Shown: piece by piece, positions 1-5,977 of the stretch
Position numbering within the stretch: the stretch's first letter is position 1
Layout: each line of letters starts with the position of its first letter
Assembly: GCA_013289195.1 (NCBI GenBank)
Contig: JABDAI010000052.1
Location: forward strand, 1 to 8,319
Reading direction: 5' to 3'
Length of the DNA stretch: 8,319 nucleotides
Source of the DNA: Verrucomicrobiota bacterium
GTDB lineage: Bacteria; Verrucomicrobiota; Verrucomicrobiae; Opitutales; CG1-02-43-26
Program-made: the position numbers and the translations under genes
Notes under the pieces: model-generated
The model's input: only the letters and a program-made list of their open reading frames with translations
The model's database searches: none
What the model was told of the DNA's origin: nothing

Positions 1-6
1 TTCCAT
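1..6 (-). CDS. 5' end (first two codons) of a second LRR-like gene copy
   Basis: Read on the minus strand, bases 6-1 give Met-Glu, identical to the first two codons of the LRR-like gene that starts at 2077. The 180 bp upstream also align with the upstream region of that gene, including a promoter-like pair. I infer that a paralogous LRR-like gene starts here and runs out of the window to the left. Only six bases of coding sequence are visible, so whether the reading frame stays open, and how similar the protein is, cannot be judged. Confidence 0.4.
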
Positions 7-75
7 AAATAAATAATAATGCAGTATTAAATAAAAATCAAAAAATATTAAAAAAATAAATTAAATATAATATTA

Positions 76-103
76 AATATATTTGCTATTTTACTACCGT
101 CAA
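76..103 (-). promoter_or_regulatory. Promoter candidate for the off-window LRR-like copy
   Basis: Minus strand: TTGACG (103-98), a 16-base spacer, then TATATT (81-76). The leader to the start codon at 6 would be about 65 bases. The same arrangement is kept at 2153-2180 in the duplicated copy, where the -10 reads TAAATT. Conservation in both copies is modest support, since the whole region is a recent duplicate. No Shine-Dalgarno sequence precedes the start codon. Confidence 0.35.
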
Positions 104-188
104 TCAATTTTTAACCTTCTTTCCCCCAAAATCCACCTAGGGAATAGTGCATACTTGTATATTAAAATTTTCTTGAGATCGTTTAACT

Positions 189-484
189 TTAAGCTTCAAT
201 AATTTCTTCAGCGCTTTCGATAACGTGTTTAGATTTCCATTTATGGCTGCGGTATCTAAGGAAAAATGCAAAACAGTTTAATATCGCGTAAACAGAGACT
301 AAAAAGCAAGTCAGGGAAGGCTTACCTCCACCTTTGACTACAAATATATAAACAGGTACGATTGCAAATAACCATGCAGCAATAGCATTGGTTATCATGA
401 TGAATTTGGTATCGCCCCCTGGGGTTAGTATGCCTGCAAAAACATACTAAGCCATCGAACAAAAAGAATATCCACATGCCAATT
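189..484 (-). pseudogene. MATE exporter pseudogene, 3' fragment
   Basis: This is the C-terminal part of a MATE-family exporter and corresponds to about residues 368-466 of the intact gene at 2266-3666. The frame is open from 446 to the stop at 191-189. The last 69 codons match the intact protein at 65 of 69 residues. Upstream, a 2-bp deletion near 443 relative to the intact copy shifts the frame, and a TAG lies at 449-447. Homology ends at 484, so the first about 367 codons are gone, including all of the N-terminal lobe and most of the C-terminal lobe. A 69-residue product from the internal ATG at 398 is formally possible but could not transport. Nine of the 13 changed codons are synonymous, which suggests that the copies diverged under selection before this one decayed. 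Confidence 0.88.
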
Positions 485-727
485 TATGCCATCTAATGAA
501 CCTAGCTTCACTCGCAAAAGTGTTCATTGTACCTCGATACGCGGCCCTCTTGATCGATCAGAATGTCATTATCTGCTATAAATTCAAGAGACCTTTAGTC
601 GGTTTAATTTAGGAATTGGTATAATCTAGTTTTTTCAGTTTCCAATAAAAGTCTCTTGAAAATGCTAAAGAATGATGGATAGTTTGCATCCCTGGACAGA
701 CTTTTAATCTGAAAAAGCTCATTAACG
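485..727. other. Gene-free spacer between the MATE relic and the LRR-like gene
   Basis: These 243 bp separate the breakpoint of the MATE relic from the stop codon of the LRR-like gene. I see no ORF of convincing length. The stretch contains a 10-bp palindrome TGATCGATCA (551-560) and an inverted-repeat-bounded element (583-660). A 26-codon minus-strand open stretch of protein-like composition (about 605-525) lacks a start. The sequence has no counterpart in the other duplicate, so it was inserted or retained at the junction of the rearrangement. Confidence 0.5.
583..660. repeat. 78-bp element bounded by inverted repeats
   Basis: TTCAAGAGAC at 583-592 is the exact reverse complement of GTCTCTTGAA at 651-660. 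Pairing extends inward to 597/646 with one mismatch, giving 15-bp arms with 14 matches. The 58-base interior between the 10-bp arms has no coding potential. The size and terminal arms resemble a MITE or the collapsed ends of an insertion sequence. I see no clear direct target duplication and assign no IS family. The loop is too long, and lacks a following T tract, for a standard terminator of the upstream LRR-like gene. Confidence 0.45.
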
Positions 728-2077
728 TTAGCTGGTTTCTTTACCTGCTGCCTTGGCATCAACTTTAGCTTTTAAGTCATTTAATTTTTTTATTTCATCA
801 ATTTGGAATGTGTTGGCGTTGAATTCAATACGACTTAGATTGGGAAATTCATTTGGAAGATCCAATTTTACTCCAAAATAAAAAGCAGTTCCAGTAAAAA
901 TTAAAGACTCTAGATTTTCAAGTTCTTTCAAATTCAGCGTTGTATTATTACCCAATGTACCACATGAAAAAAACTTGAGTTTACAACCCTTAGCAAAGTT
1001 AATAGTTGAAGGCAGGCTTCCTGCGTGGCCAGCAAAAGTTATTAATTCACAAGAAAAAGTCTCTAGTTTATGCAATTCTGAAGAAAAATTTAAGTCTCGT
1101 TCCGTTTTCTTGCAAAAAAAAGAAGTTAAATTTTTAAATTCTTTGGAAAATGTAAGTGGCTCATGAATAACAATGCCCAGACCCAAAACACTAAGATTTG
1201 GACAAGCAACACCTATTCGATTTATTAAGGCTTGATTTAAAGGATATTCCTCGCTCCAAATGTCATTTGGGAAAGGAATAGCTGACATATCCAAGATTTC
1301 CACACGCTTTAAAAAGTCAGCATTTTCAGGATTATTTATGAATTCACTTATCATAGCAAAATCTTTAAAGTTATTAAGTGTTATCTTTAATGGAAGATTA
1401 CTCTCTATTGCAAATTGTAACTTCTCAGAACGACCTCTTAAGTCTTCCCCAGTTAATGGCAGTATCTGGCCTCCCGCTAAGGTTTCTCTGAAGCTTGTGC
1501 TTGTCGCTGCAAATTCCTTAACAGCCTTCTTACCTTCCGGACCCTCTTCTTTCAAAGTTCCTGCAACTAGATTCACAAGATCTTTATGTCCAAATTGACC
1601 ATAATCTTTTAATTTAACCCTTGACCGCAATTCTCCTTCCACAATCAAATTTCTCAATCTCTCGACTTGTTCCTCTTGAAGATCAGCAGGACTTTTTGGT
1701 AAACGACCACTACCAACGGGTTCAAAAAGTTCTAAAATATCTTTTGGAATCGCTATAAGTATGCCATTTTTTTGATATTCCTCAAAACGCTTTTGGATTA
1801 CTTTAAAATGTTCTTGTGCTAAACTCTCAAAACTGAGTCTATTAAATTCCTTTGCTTTTTGCATCTGACTACAATTTTCTTTTAATTCATTAAGGCTATG
1901 CATAATATCACTACTCTCACCGTTAATAGTGCTATCAGTTCTTTTAGCTCTAGCTTTCTGTTCTGTTGGCTCCTGTGTGACACTTTTTCCAGCAAATTTT
2001 CCAGCAGCCGTCGTCTCAGGCAGCTGTGCTTTTTTTTCAATTGAACTGGGTGTTTTTTTTGGTGTTATAAATTCCAT
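728..2077 (-). CDS. LRR-like protein of unknown function, candidate host-interaction protein
   Basis: A 449-residue protein with no signal peptide or membrane segment. Residues 1-60 are polar, rich in Ser/Thr/Lys and likely disordered. Residues 60-145 look helical. Residues about 255-425 carry irregular leucine-rich-repeat-like units at loosely 20-25-residue spacing, for example FLKRVEILDMS (255-265), PNLSVLGLG (293-301), HKLETFSCEL (336-345), CKLKFFSCG (365-373), NLESLIFTG (388-396) and PNLSRIEFN (412-420). LRR proteins are common in amoeba-associated chlamydiae and often act as secreted, host-facing proteins. Together with the disordered N-terminus this makes a type III substrate possible, but that is inference. 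The gene follows the MATE gene by 188 bp and has its own promoter candidate. The ATG lies in the duplicated segment and its first two codons are repeated at 6-1, which supports this start. Three 8-base homopolymers in the coding sequence are slippage-prone. I do not recognise a named family. Confidence 0.8.
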   Translation of the reverse strand: MEFITPKKTPSSIEKKAQLPETTAAGKFAGKSVTQEPTEQKARAKRTDSTINGESSDIMHSLNELKENCSQMQKAKEFNRLSFESLAQEHFKVIQKRFEEYQKNGILIAIPKDILELFEPVGSGRLPKSPADLQEEQVERLRNLIVEGELRSRVKLKDYGQFGHKDLVNLVAGTLKEEGPEGKKAVKEFAATSTSFRETLAGGQILPLTGEDLRGRSEKLQFAIESNLPLKITLNNFKDFAMISEFINNPENADFLKRVEILDMSAIPFPNDIWSEEYPLNQALINRIGVACPNLSVLGLGIVIHEPLTFSKEFKNLTSFFCKKTERDLNFSSELHKLETFSCELITFAGHAGSLPSTINFAKGCKLKFFSCGTLGNNTTLNLKELENLESLIFTGTAFYFGVKLDLPNEFPNLSRIEFNANTFQIDEIKKLNDLKAKVDAKAAGKETS

Positions 2078-2563
2078 AAATAAATGATAATGCAGTATTA
2101 AATAAAAATCAAAAAATATTAAAAAAATAGATTAAATATAATTTTATTATTAAATTTACTTTCTATTTTACTACCGTCAATCAATTTTTAACCTTCTTTC
2201 ACCAAAAATTCACCTAAGAAATAGTGTATGCTTGTATACTAAAATTTTCTTGAGATCGTTTAACTTTAAGCTTCAATAATTTCTTCAGCGCTTTCGATAA
2301 CGTGTTTAGATTTCCATTTATGGCTGCGGTATCTAAGGAAAAATGCAAAACAGTTTAATATCGTGTAAAGAGAAACTAAAAAGCAAGTCAAGGAAGGATT
2401 ACCGTCTCCTTTGACTACAAATATATAAACAGGAACTATGGCAAATAACCATGCTGCGATGGCATTGGTTATCATGATGAATTTGGTATCGCCTCCTGCA
2501 GTCAGTATTCCTGCAAAAATCCATACCAAGCCATCGAAAAAAAAGCAAATCCACATGCCAATT
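2072..2563. repeat. Tandem duplication, copy B (intact)
   Basis: Partner of 1-484. It contains the first two codons of the LRR-like gene, the 188-bp intergenic region and the last about 99 codons of the intact MATE gene. The MATE frame is uninterrupted here, so this copy is probably closer to the ancestral arrangement. The MATE coding sequence continues to 3666 without any match in copy A. Confidence 0.9.
2153..2180 (-). promoter_or_regulatory. Promoter candidate for the LRR-like gene
   Basis: Minus strand: TTGACG (2180-2175), a 16-base spacer, then TAAATT (2158-2153), followed by about 75 AT-rich bases to the start at 2077. The matching element at 76-103 in the other duplicate has a better -10 (TATATT). 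No Shine-Dalgarno motif precedes the ATG. It would allow the LRR-like gene to be expressed separately from the MATE gene. Confidence 0.35.
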
Positions 2564-3666
2564 AACCCTATTCGTGCGTAATAATAAATTTGCGGCTGCA
2601 TGTCATTGGCAAGAAATGCAGTAAGGAATAAATCTGGCACTACAAGCATAGGAATTGCTATGATGCCGGCGATTAATAGGATTAATTTAAATGCAGAGCG
2701 AATCATTTTGGGAATTAAATCTATTTTTCTAGCTCCAATCAAATTAGCTGCAATGGTTATGATTGCTTTTTGCATGCCACTATTTGTAAAGGCAAAGACT
2801 ATAAAAATGCTATTTGCAATTGTCCAAACAGTAATATGTGCTTCACTGAGCGAGGCCATAAGATTAAGAATTAGAGCCCATGCAGCAATTTCTATCATAA
2901 TGCCAATGGAACTAGGAGTTCCAATTTTTAAACATTTCCAAAATTCATTGAGATTAAATTGAAATTTCGCTGTCCCATAGACTTTGCGATTGTTCGCATT
3001 TAAGAAAACGTAGAGAAGTATAAGGATCATGATGGCTTGAGAGATCACTGTAGCAATCGCCGAGCCCGCTATGCCCATAGGTGCGAGCCAATTTTTAATT
3101 CCAAAAACAAGAATAACATTGAGAATTAAATTCAAAACATTTCCGATAAGTGTAGCAATAAATATCAAACGCGTATCGCCTTTGCCAATAAAGAAGGCTG
3201 CTAGAGCGCTAAATAATGCAAGGAAAGGTCCACAAAACATTAACCATTGATAGTAAGGCATAGCCAAATCGAGATATTCTTTTGCAAGTAAATAAGGTCC
3301 TCCCCAAATGGCGAAAGGTATAAATACAATATAGGTTAAAAGAGAAAACCATATCATTTGCCAGGCAGGAGATCCCATTTTGCTTTTTTGTTTGGATCCA
3401 TTATATTGACCGACGAAAACTTCGGCTATTGAACTAATGCCCAAAGCTCCATATTGAAATAAAGCACAGACCATGCCCGCAGTTGCTGCAGCATTCATTG
3501 CATCGGTTGAATAATTAGCAAGAATTAACCTATCTAAAAAGATCATTAGATTGCCGGAGAGTGCGGCTAATATTAAAGGAAATGCAATAGTCCATAGTTC
3601 CCTTATGCTCCCCTCGGGAAATCGTGTTAATTGTCCAGTTTGTCCGTTATGGGAGTTGGAGTGCAT
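2266..3666 (-). CDS. MATE-family multidrug/toxin exporter (NorM/DinF-like)
   Basis: A 466-residue polytopic inner-membrane protein of normal length for the multidrug and toxic compound extrusion family, which exports organic cations or metabolites using a Na+ or H+ gradient. Hydrophobic helices are spread over the whole length, consistent with 12 membrane segments in two lobes. Family-like features are the FPLILAALSGNLM first helix (29-41), VGQYNGSKQ (85-93), GKGDTR (161-166), NVLNLILNVILVFG (176-189), GIAGSAIATVISQ (198-210), the second-lobe opening GTPSSIG (249-255) and ANLIGARK (307-314). The substrate cannot be read from sequence. It starts 51 bp after the rpmB stop on the same strand, so cotranscription is plausible. 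No clear Shine-Dalgarno is present, and a hairpin at 3672-3693 lies just upstream of the ATG. A decayed second copy of the 3' end lies at 189-484. Confidence 0.93.
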   Translation of the reverse strand: MHSNSHNGQTGQLTRFPEGSIRELWTIAFPLILAALSGNLMIFLDRLILANYSTDAMNAAATAGMVCALFQYGALGISSIAEVFVGQYNGSKQKSKMGSPAWQMIWFSLLTYIVFIPFAIWGGPYLLAKEYLDLAMPYYQWLMFCGPFLALFSALAAFFIGKGDTRLIFIATLIGNVLNLILNVILVFGIKNWLAPMGIAGSAIATVISQAIMILILLYVFLNANNRKVYGTAKFQFNLNEFWKCLKIGTPSSIGIMIEIAAWALILNLMASLSEAHITVWTIANSIFIVFAFTNSGMQKAIITIAANLIGARKIDLIPKMIRSAFKLILLIAGIIAIPMLVVPDLFLTAFLANDMQPQIYYYARIGLIGMWICFFFDGLVWIFAGILTAGGDTKFIMITNAIAAWLFAIVPVYIFVVKGDGNPSLTCFLVSLYTILNCFAFFLRYRSHKWKSKHVIESAEEIIEA

Positions 3667-3671
3667 AAGCT

Positions 3672-3693
3672 ATCAATTGGATAAACCATTGAT
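3672..3693 (-). promoter_or_regulatory. Hairpin just upstream of the MATE start codon
   Basis: ATCAATTGG (3672-3680) can pair with CCATTGAT (3686-3693) in eight base pairs with one bulged T, enclosing an ATAAA loop. On the transcript it would sit five bases before the MATE ATG, in the rpmB-MATE gap. It has no trailing U tract, so it is unlikely to be an rpmB terminator. A role in limiting translation of the MATE gene is conceivable. Short AT-rich hairpins also occur by chance. Confidence 0.25.
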
Positions 3694-3717
3694 CAATATC
3701 ACTAAGAAAATACAAAT

Positions 3718-4002
3718 TTATTTAGCGGCCGGAGCTTTATAAGTGCTTACTGGAGCTTTAACGATTTTTCCTGCTTTTATAGCTTTGGCACATACCCAGA
3801 TGCGTTTTATTTGGCCAGTTGCGAGTTTAACGCGTACACGCTGTAGATTTGGGCGGAACTTACGACGAGGATTTTTCACAAGCTGTAATCCGATACCGCC
3901 TGCTTTTTTAGAAATACCTCTATGGATAAATTTTCCACCGATGTATGGACGTTTACCGGTTATTTGACAAAATTTCTTTGAATTCTTTTTTGGTGCTCCC
4001 AT
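3718..4002 (-). CDS. rpmB: 50S ribosomal protein bL28
   Basis: A 94-residue basic protein, slightly longer than typical bL28 because of a short N-terminal extension and a Lys/Ala-rich tail. The family signature is clear: CQITGKRP (12-19), the basic central block GISKKAGGIGLQ, and RRKFRPNLQRVRVKL followed by the IKRIWVCAKAIKAGKI segment. bL28 is a structural component of the large ribosomal subunit. It has no CxxC zinc-ribbon pair, so it is the zinc-independent form. The start at 4002 gives MGAPKKNSKKF before the conserved core. No strong Shine-Dalgarno is visible. The gene is transcribed divergently from the oppA-like gene and is the first gene of the minus-strand run that includes the MATE exporter. 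Confidence 0.95.
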   Translation of the reverse strand: MGAPKKNSKKFCQITGKRPYIGGKFIHRGISKKAGGIGLQLVKNPRRKFRPNLQRVRVKLATGQIKRIWVCAKAIKAGKIVKAPVSTYKAPAAK

Positions 4003-4048
4003 GGTAAGTTCTATGTTTTTATTATTTCTTCAATAAAGAGTCTTGACC

Positions 4049-4077
4049 ATTAGACTGGTTTTTAAGGAGAATTGCAA
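4049..4077 (-). promoter_or_regulatory. Promoter candidate for rpmB
   Basis: Minus strand: TTGCAA (4077-4072), a 17-base spacer, then TCTAAT (4054-4049), a five-of-six match to the bacterial -10 consensus. Transcription would begin about 40 bases before the rpmB ATG. A short inverted repeat AGTCT (4039-4043) / AGACT (4052-4056) overlaps the -10 and could be an operator, but five-base arms are weak evidence. Confidence 0.45.
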
Positions 4078-4089
4078 GTCATAATTTAA

Positions 4090-4107
4090 ATTTTTTAATT
4101 AAAAAAT
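4090..4107. promoter_or_regulatory. 18-bp perfect palindrome before the oppA-like start codon
   Basis: ATTTTTTAATTAAAAAAT is its own reverse complement and ends one base before the ATG at 4109. It occupies the position where a ribosome binding site would be expected, and the only AAGGAG (4064-4069) is 39 bases away. It could be a DNA operator or simply an AT-rich run that leaves the start codon unstructured. Confidence 0.35.
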
Positions 4108-4108
4108 C

Positions 4109-5746
4109 ATGAACAGTAAAAGTATTAAAAATAAATATTTTTTATTAATATTCTTGGCGACATTCTGTTGTTTTTCTTTATTAGGATGTACTGGTAAAAA
4201 AACAGCAGTAGAACTGGGTAATGAGCAGCAGATTTTGCATAGAGGGAATGGGACAGAACCTGAAGCTTTGGATCCTCATATCGTAACAGGTGTACCGGAA
4301 CATCATATTTTACTAGCTCTTTTTGAAGGTTTGGTCACTCTTGATCCGAAAACCTTGGAGATTATCCCTGCAGTAGCAAAATCTTGGGATATTTCTGACG
4401 ATGGGAAGGTTTATACATTTCATTTAAGAGATGATGCAAAATGGTCAAATGGTGATCCAGTTACGGCCAAAGATTTTGTTTTTTCTTATAAGAGAATACT
4501 TTCTAGAAATTTGGGGGCTCTTTATGCTGATCGGTTTTATGCCATTGAAGGGGCCCAAGATTATCATAAAGGAATATTGGAGGATTTTTCTAAAGTGGGT
4601 ATTACTGCCTTAGATGATCATACACTTCAAATTCGTTTGCTTAAGCCATTGCCTTATTTCTTAACGCTCATTTCCTTTATGGCATGGTACCCTGTCCATG
4701 AAGCTACTATCTTAAAATATGGTGCAATTGATCAAAGAGGAACAGCATGGTCTCGTCCGGGCAATATGGTTTCCAATGGGCCATTTAAACTAAAAAGTTG
4801 GGATTTAAGTGACAAGCTAGTCGTCGAGCGCAATCCTTTTTATTGGGATAATGATGTTGTCCGACTCAATGAAATTCACTTTTACCCGCTTAGTGATGCT
4901 AATACTGAAGAACGTGCTTTTCGTTCGGGGCAACTACATGTTACGGAAACACTTCCTTTATCCAAGGTAGAATCTTATAAAAAAACGCCTTACTTATTTC
5001 TAGCACCTTATTTTTCAACTTATGGTTATGCATTTAATACTAAAAAACCTCCTTTTGATGATAAACGTGTTCGTCAGGCCTTAAGCCTTGCAATAGATCG
5101 CAAGGCGATTATCGAAAATGTGACTAAGCGTAATGAACATCCTGCATTTTCTTTTGTTCCCCCAGGAACGCTTGGATATGGGTCAAGTGTTAAACTGGAG
5201 GAAAATGTGGGAAAGGCAAAAAAACTACTTGAACAAGCAGGATATTCTAATGGAGGAGGCTTTCCGAAGGTTACACTTCTTTATAATACTTCCGATGCGC
5301 ATAAAAGTATTGCCGAGGCCTTGCAATATATGTGGGAAAAAAATCTTAATATCCACGTCGAATTAGTAAATCAAGAATGGAAAGTCTTTTTAAAAGCACG
5401 AGCTGGAGGCGAATATAATTTATTTCGCTTAGGCTGGGTGGGGGATTACTTAGACCCTAACGCATTTCTTGAGATTTTTACAAGTAATTCAGGAAATAAC
5501 ATGTCTGGATGGTCTAATAAAGACTATGATAATTTCATAGCTCAAGCGAATAGTACCTTGGATCAAAAGAAGCGGTTTGACTATTTTAATAAGGCTGAGG
5601 CTCTCCTTTTAGATGAATTACCTTTTTTACCTATTTATTTTTATAATAGCGCTTACCTAATTCAGCCCTCTGTCAAAAATTGGTTTCCAAATCTTATAGA
5701 TTTTCATTCTTATAAGGATATTTATTTAGAGAGTGATGAAGAATAA
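4109..5746 (+). CDS. oppA: OppA-like peptide-binding lipoprotein (SBP_bac_5 family)
   Basis: A 545-residue solute-binding protein, the normal length for OppA/DppA/MppA. Residues 1-26 form a lipoprotein signal peptide with Lys residues, a hydrophobic core and the lipobox LLGC; Cys27 would be lipidated after cleavage, tethering the protein to a membrane. Family hallmarks are NGTEPEALDPHI (47-58), the IPAVAKSWDISDDGKVYTFH region (86-105), KWSNGDPVTAKDFVFSYKR (111-129), PPFDDKRVRQALSLAIDR (314-331) and the ligand-pocket segment GWVGDYLDPNAFLEIF (442-457). Proteins of this class deliver oligopeptides or murein peptides to the OppBCDF ABC permease. No permease or ATPase genes adjoin it here, so it is an orphan component that probably uses a transporter encoded elsewhere. 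The start is fixed by the intact signal peptide. Ligand choice (peptide, murein tripeptide or other) is not decided by the sequence. Confidence 0.93.
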   Translation: MNSKSIKNKYFLLIFLATFCCFSLLGCTGKKTAVELGNEQQILHRGNGTEPEALDPHIVTGVPEHHILLALFEGLVTLDPKTLEIIPAVAKSWDISDDGKVYTFHLRDDAKWSNGDPVTAKDFVFSYKRILSRNLGALYADRFYAIEGAQDYHKGILEDFSKVGITALDDHTLQIRLLKPLPYFLTLISFMAWYPVHEATILKYGAIDQRGTAWSRPGNMVSNGPFKLKSWDLSDKLVVERNPFYWDNDVVRLNEIHFYPLSDANTEERAFRSGQLHVTETLPLSKVESYKKTPYLFLAPYFSTYGYAFNTKKPPFDDKRVRQALSLAIDRKAIIENVTKRNEHPAFSFVPPGTLGYGSSVKLEENVGKAKKLLEQAGYSNGGGFPKVTLLYNTSDAHKSIAEALQYMWEKNLNIHVELVNQEWKVFLKARAGGEYNLFRLGWVGDYLDPNAFLEIFTSNSGNNMSGWSNKDYDNFIAQANSTLDQKKRFDYFNKAEALLLDELPFLPIYFYNSAYLIQPSVKNWFPNLIDFHSYKDIYLESDEE

Positions 5747-5760
5747 TACATCGAATAACA

Positions 5761-5800
5761 AGTTTTTAATAATTTTCAAACCTCGTTTGGATTAAAAACT
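5761..5800 (+). terminator. Terminator-like hairpin after the oppA-like gene
   Basis: AGTTTTTAAT (5761-5770) pairs perfectly with ATTAAAAACT (5791-5800). A second inner stem CAAAC (5777-5781) / GTTTG (5785-5789) closes a CTC loop, with an AT-rich internal bulge between the two stems. It starts 14 bases after the stop codon. There is no downstream U tract, so it may act as a 3'-end stabilising hairpin or a weak terminator rather than a classical intrinsic terminator. Confidence 0.4.
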
Positions 5801-5902
5801 AAATTAAACTTTAAAAGTAATGGAAAACGGAAGTTTATGAAATCAAGGAGACAGCTTAAACTTTAGCGGCATTGATGCTAGAGAGCAAAAAAGTTGGTTT
5901 CG

Positions 5903-5928
5903 AAAGGAGTCTAATGAATTTACTTTGA
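5903..5928 (+). other. Strong Shine-Dalgarno before a 4-codon mini-ORF
   Basis: AAAGGAG (5903-5909) is the best ribosome-binding motif in the window. It is well spaced from the ATG at 5914, but the frame reads only Met-Asn-Leu-Leu before TGA (5926-5928). This frame differs from that of the ATPase gene. It could be a leader peptide, since it ends 13 bases before the hairpin at 5942-5976, or a leftover start of a lost gene. The sequence alone does not separate these. Confidence 0.25.
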
Positions 5929-5941
5929 TTTTATCCCAAGC

Positions 5942-5976
5942 TTAGCTTATAGATTATTTTTATAATTTATAGCTAA
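5942..5976 (+). promoter_or_regulatory. 15-pair hairpin abutting the Cu+ ATPase start codon
   Basis: Bases 5942-5957 pair with 5962-5976 in 15 pairs with one bulged T (5947), one G-T wobble (5952/5967) and a TTTT loop. The right arm ends one base before the ATG at 5978. The region also contains a perfect TATAAT (5961-5966) without a good -35. A TTGATT (5925-5930) lies 17 bases from TATAGA (5948-5953) and forms an alternative promoter. There is no Shine-Dalgarno next to the ATG. As RNA the hairpin would occlude the initiation region; as DNA it could be an operator for a metal-responsive repressor. Both roles are inferred. Confidence 0.4.
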
Positions 5977-5977
5977 T

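Larger units (their letters stand above)
1..484. repeat. Tandem duplication, copy A (LRR start, intergenic region, MATE 3' end)
   Basis: This segment aligns colinearly with 2072-2563. It begins with the LRR start codon, passes through a 182-bp AT-rich intergenic region (188 bp in the other copy), and ends inside MATE coding sequence. Over the 210 bp of 189-398 I count 14 mismatches, and the first roughly 98 bp of that stretch are identical. Similarity stops abruptly after 484, where the other copy continues as MATE coding sequence. Repeat spacing is 2071 bp at the left end and 2079 bp at the right end because of small indels. Confidence 0.9.

Noticed and set aside
583..660. The inverted repeat as an intrinsic terminator of the LRR-like gene
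   Set aside because: The arms enclose 58 bases between the 10-bp perfect parts and no U tract follows on the minus strand, so a mobile-element relic fits better.
975..1598. Plus-strand open frames inside the LRR-like gene (975-1166 and 1260-1598)
   Set aside because: They lie antisense within a longer minus-strand gene and show no domain, no ribosome binding site and no independent context.
2600..3967. Plus-strand open frames opposite the MATE and rpmB genes
   Set aside because: They are antisense shadows of well-supported minus-strand genes; rpmB and MATE have clear family motifs and the shadows have none.
4064..4069. AAGGAG as the ribosome binding site of the oppA-like gene
   Set aside because: It lies 39 bases before the ATG, and no in-frame alternative start at a proper distance follows it; the lipoprotein signal peptide fixes the start at 4109.
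5800..5945. A 33-codon open stretch between oppA and the ATPase on the plus strand (ending at TAG 5943-5945)
   Set aside because: It has no start codon or recognisable motif, and its length is expected by chance in a 231-bp gap.
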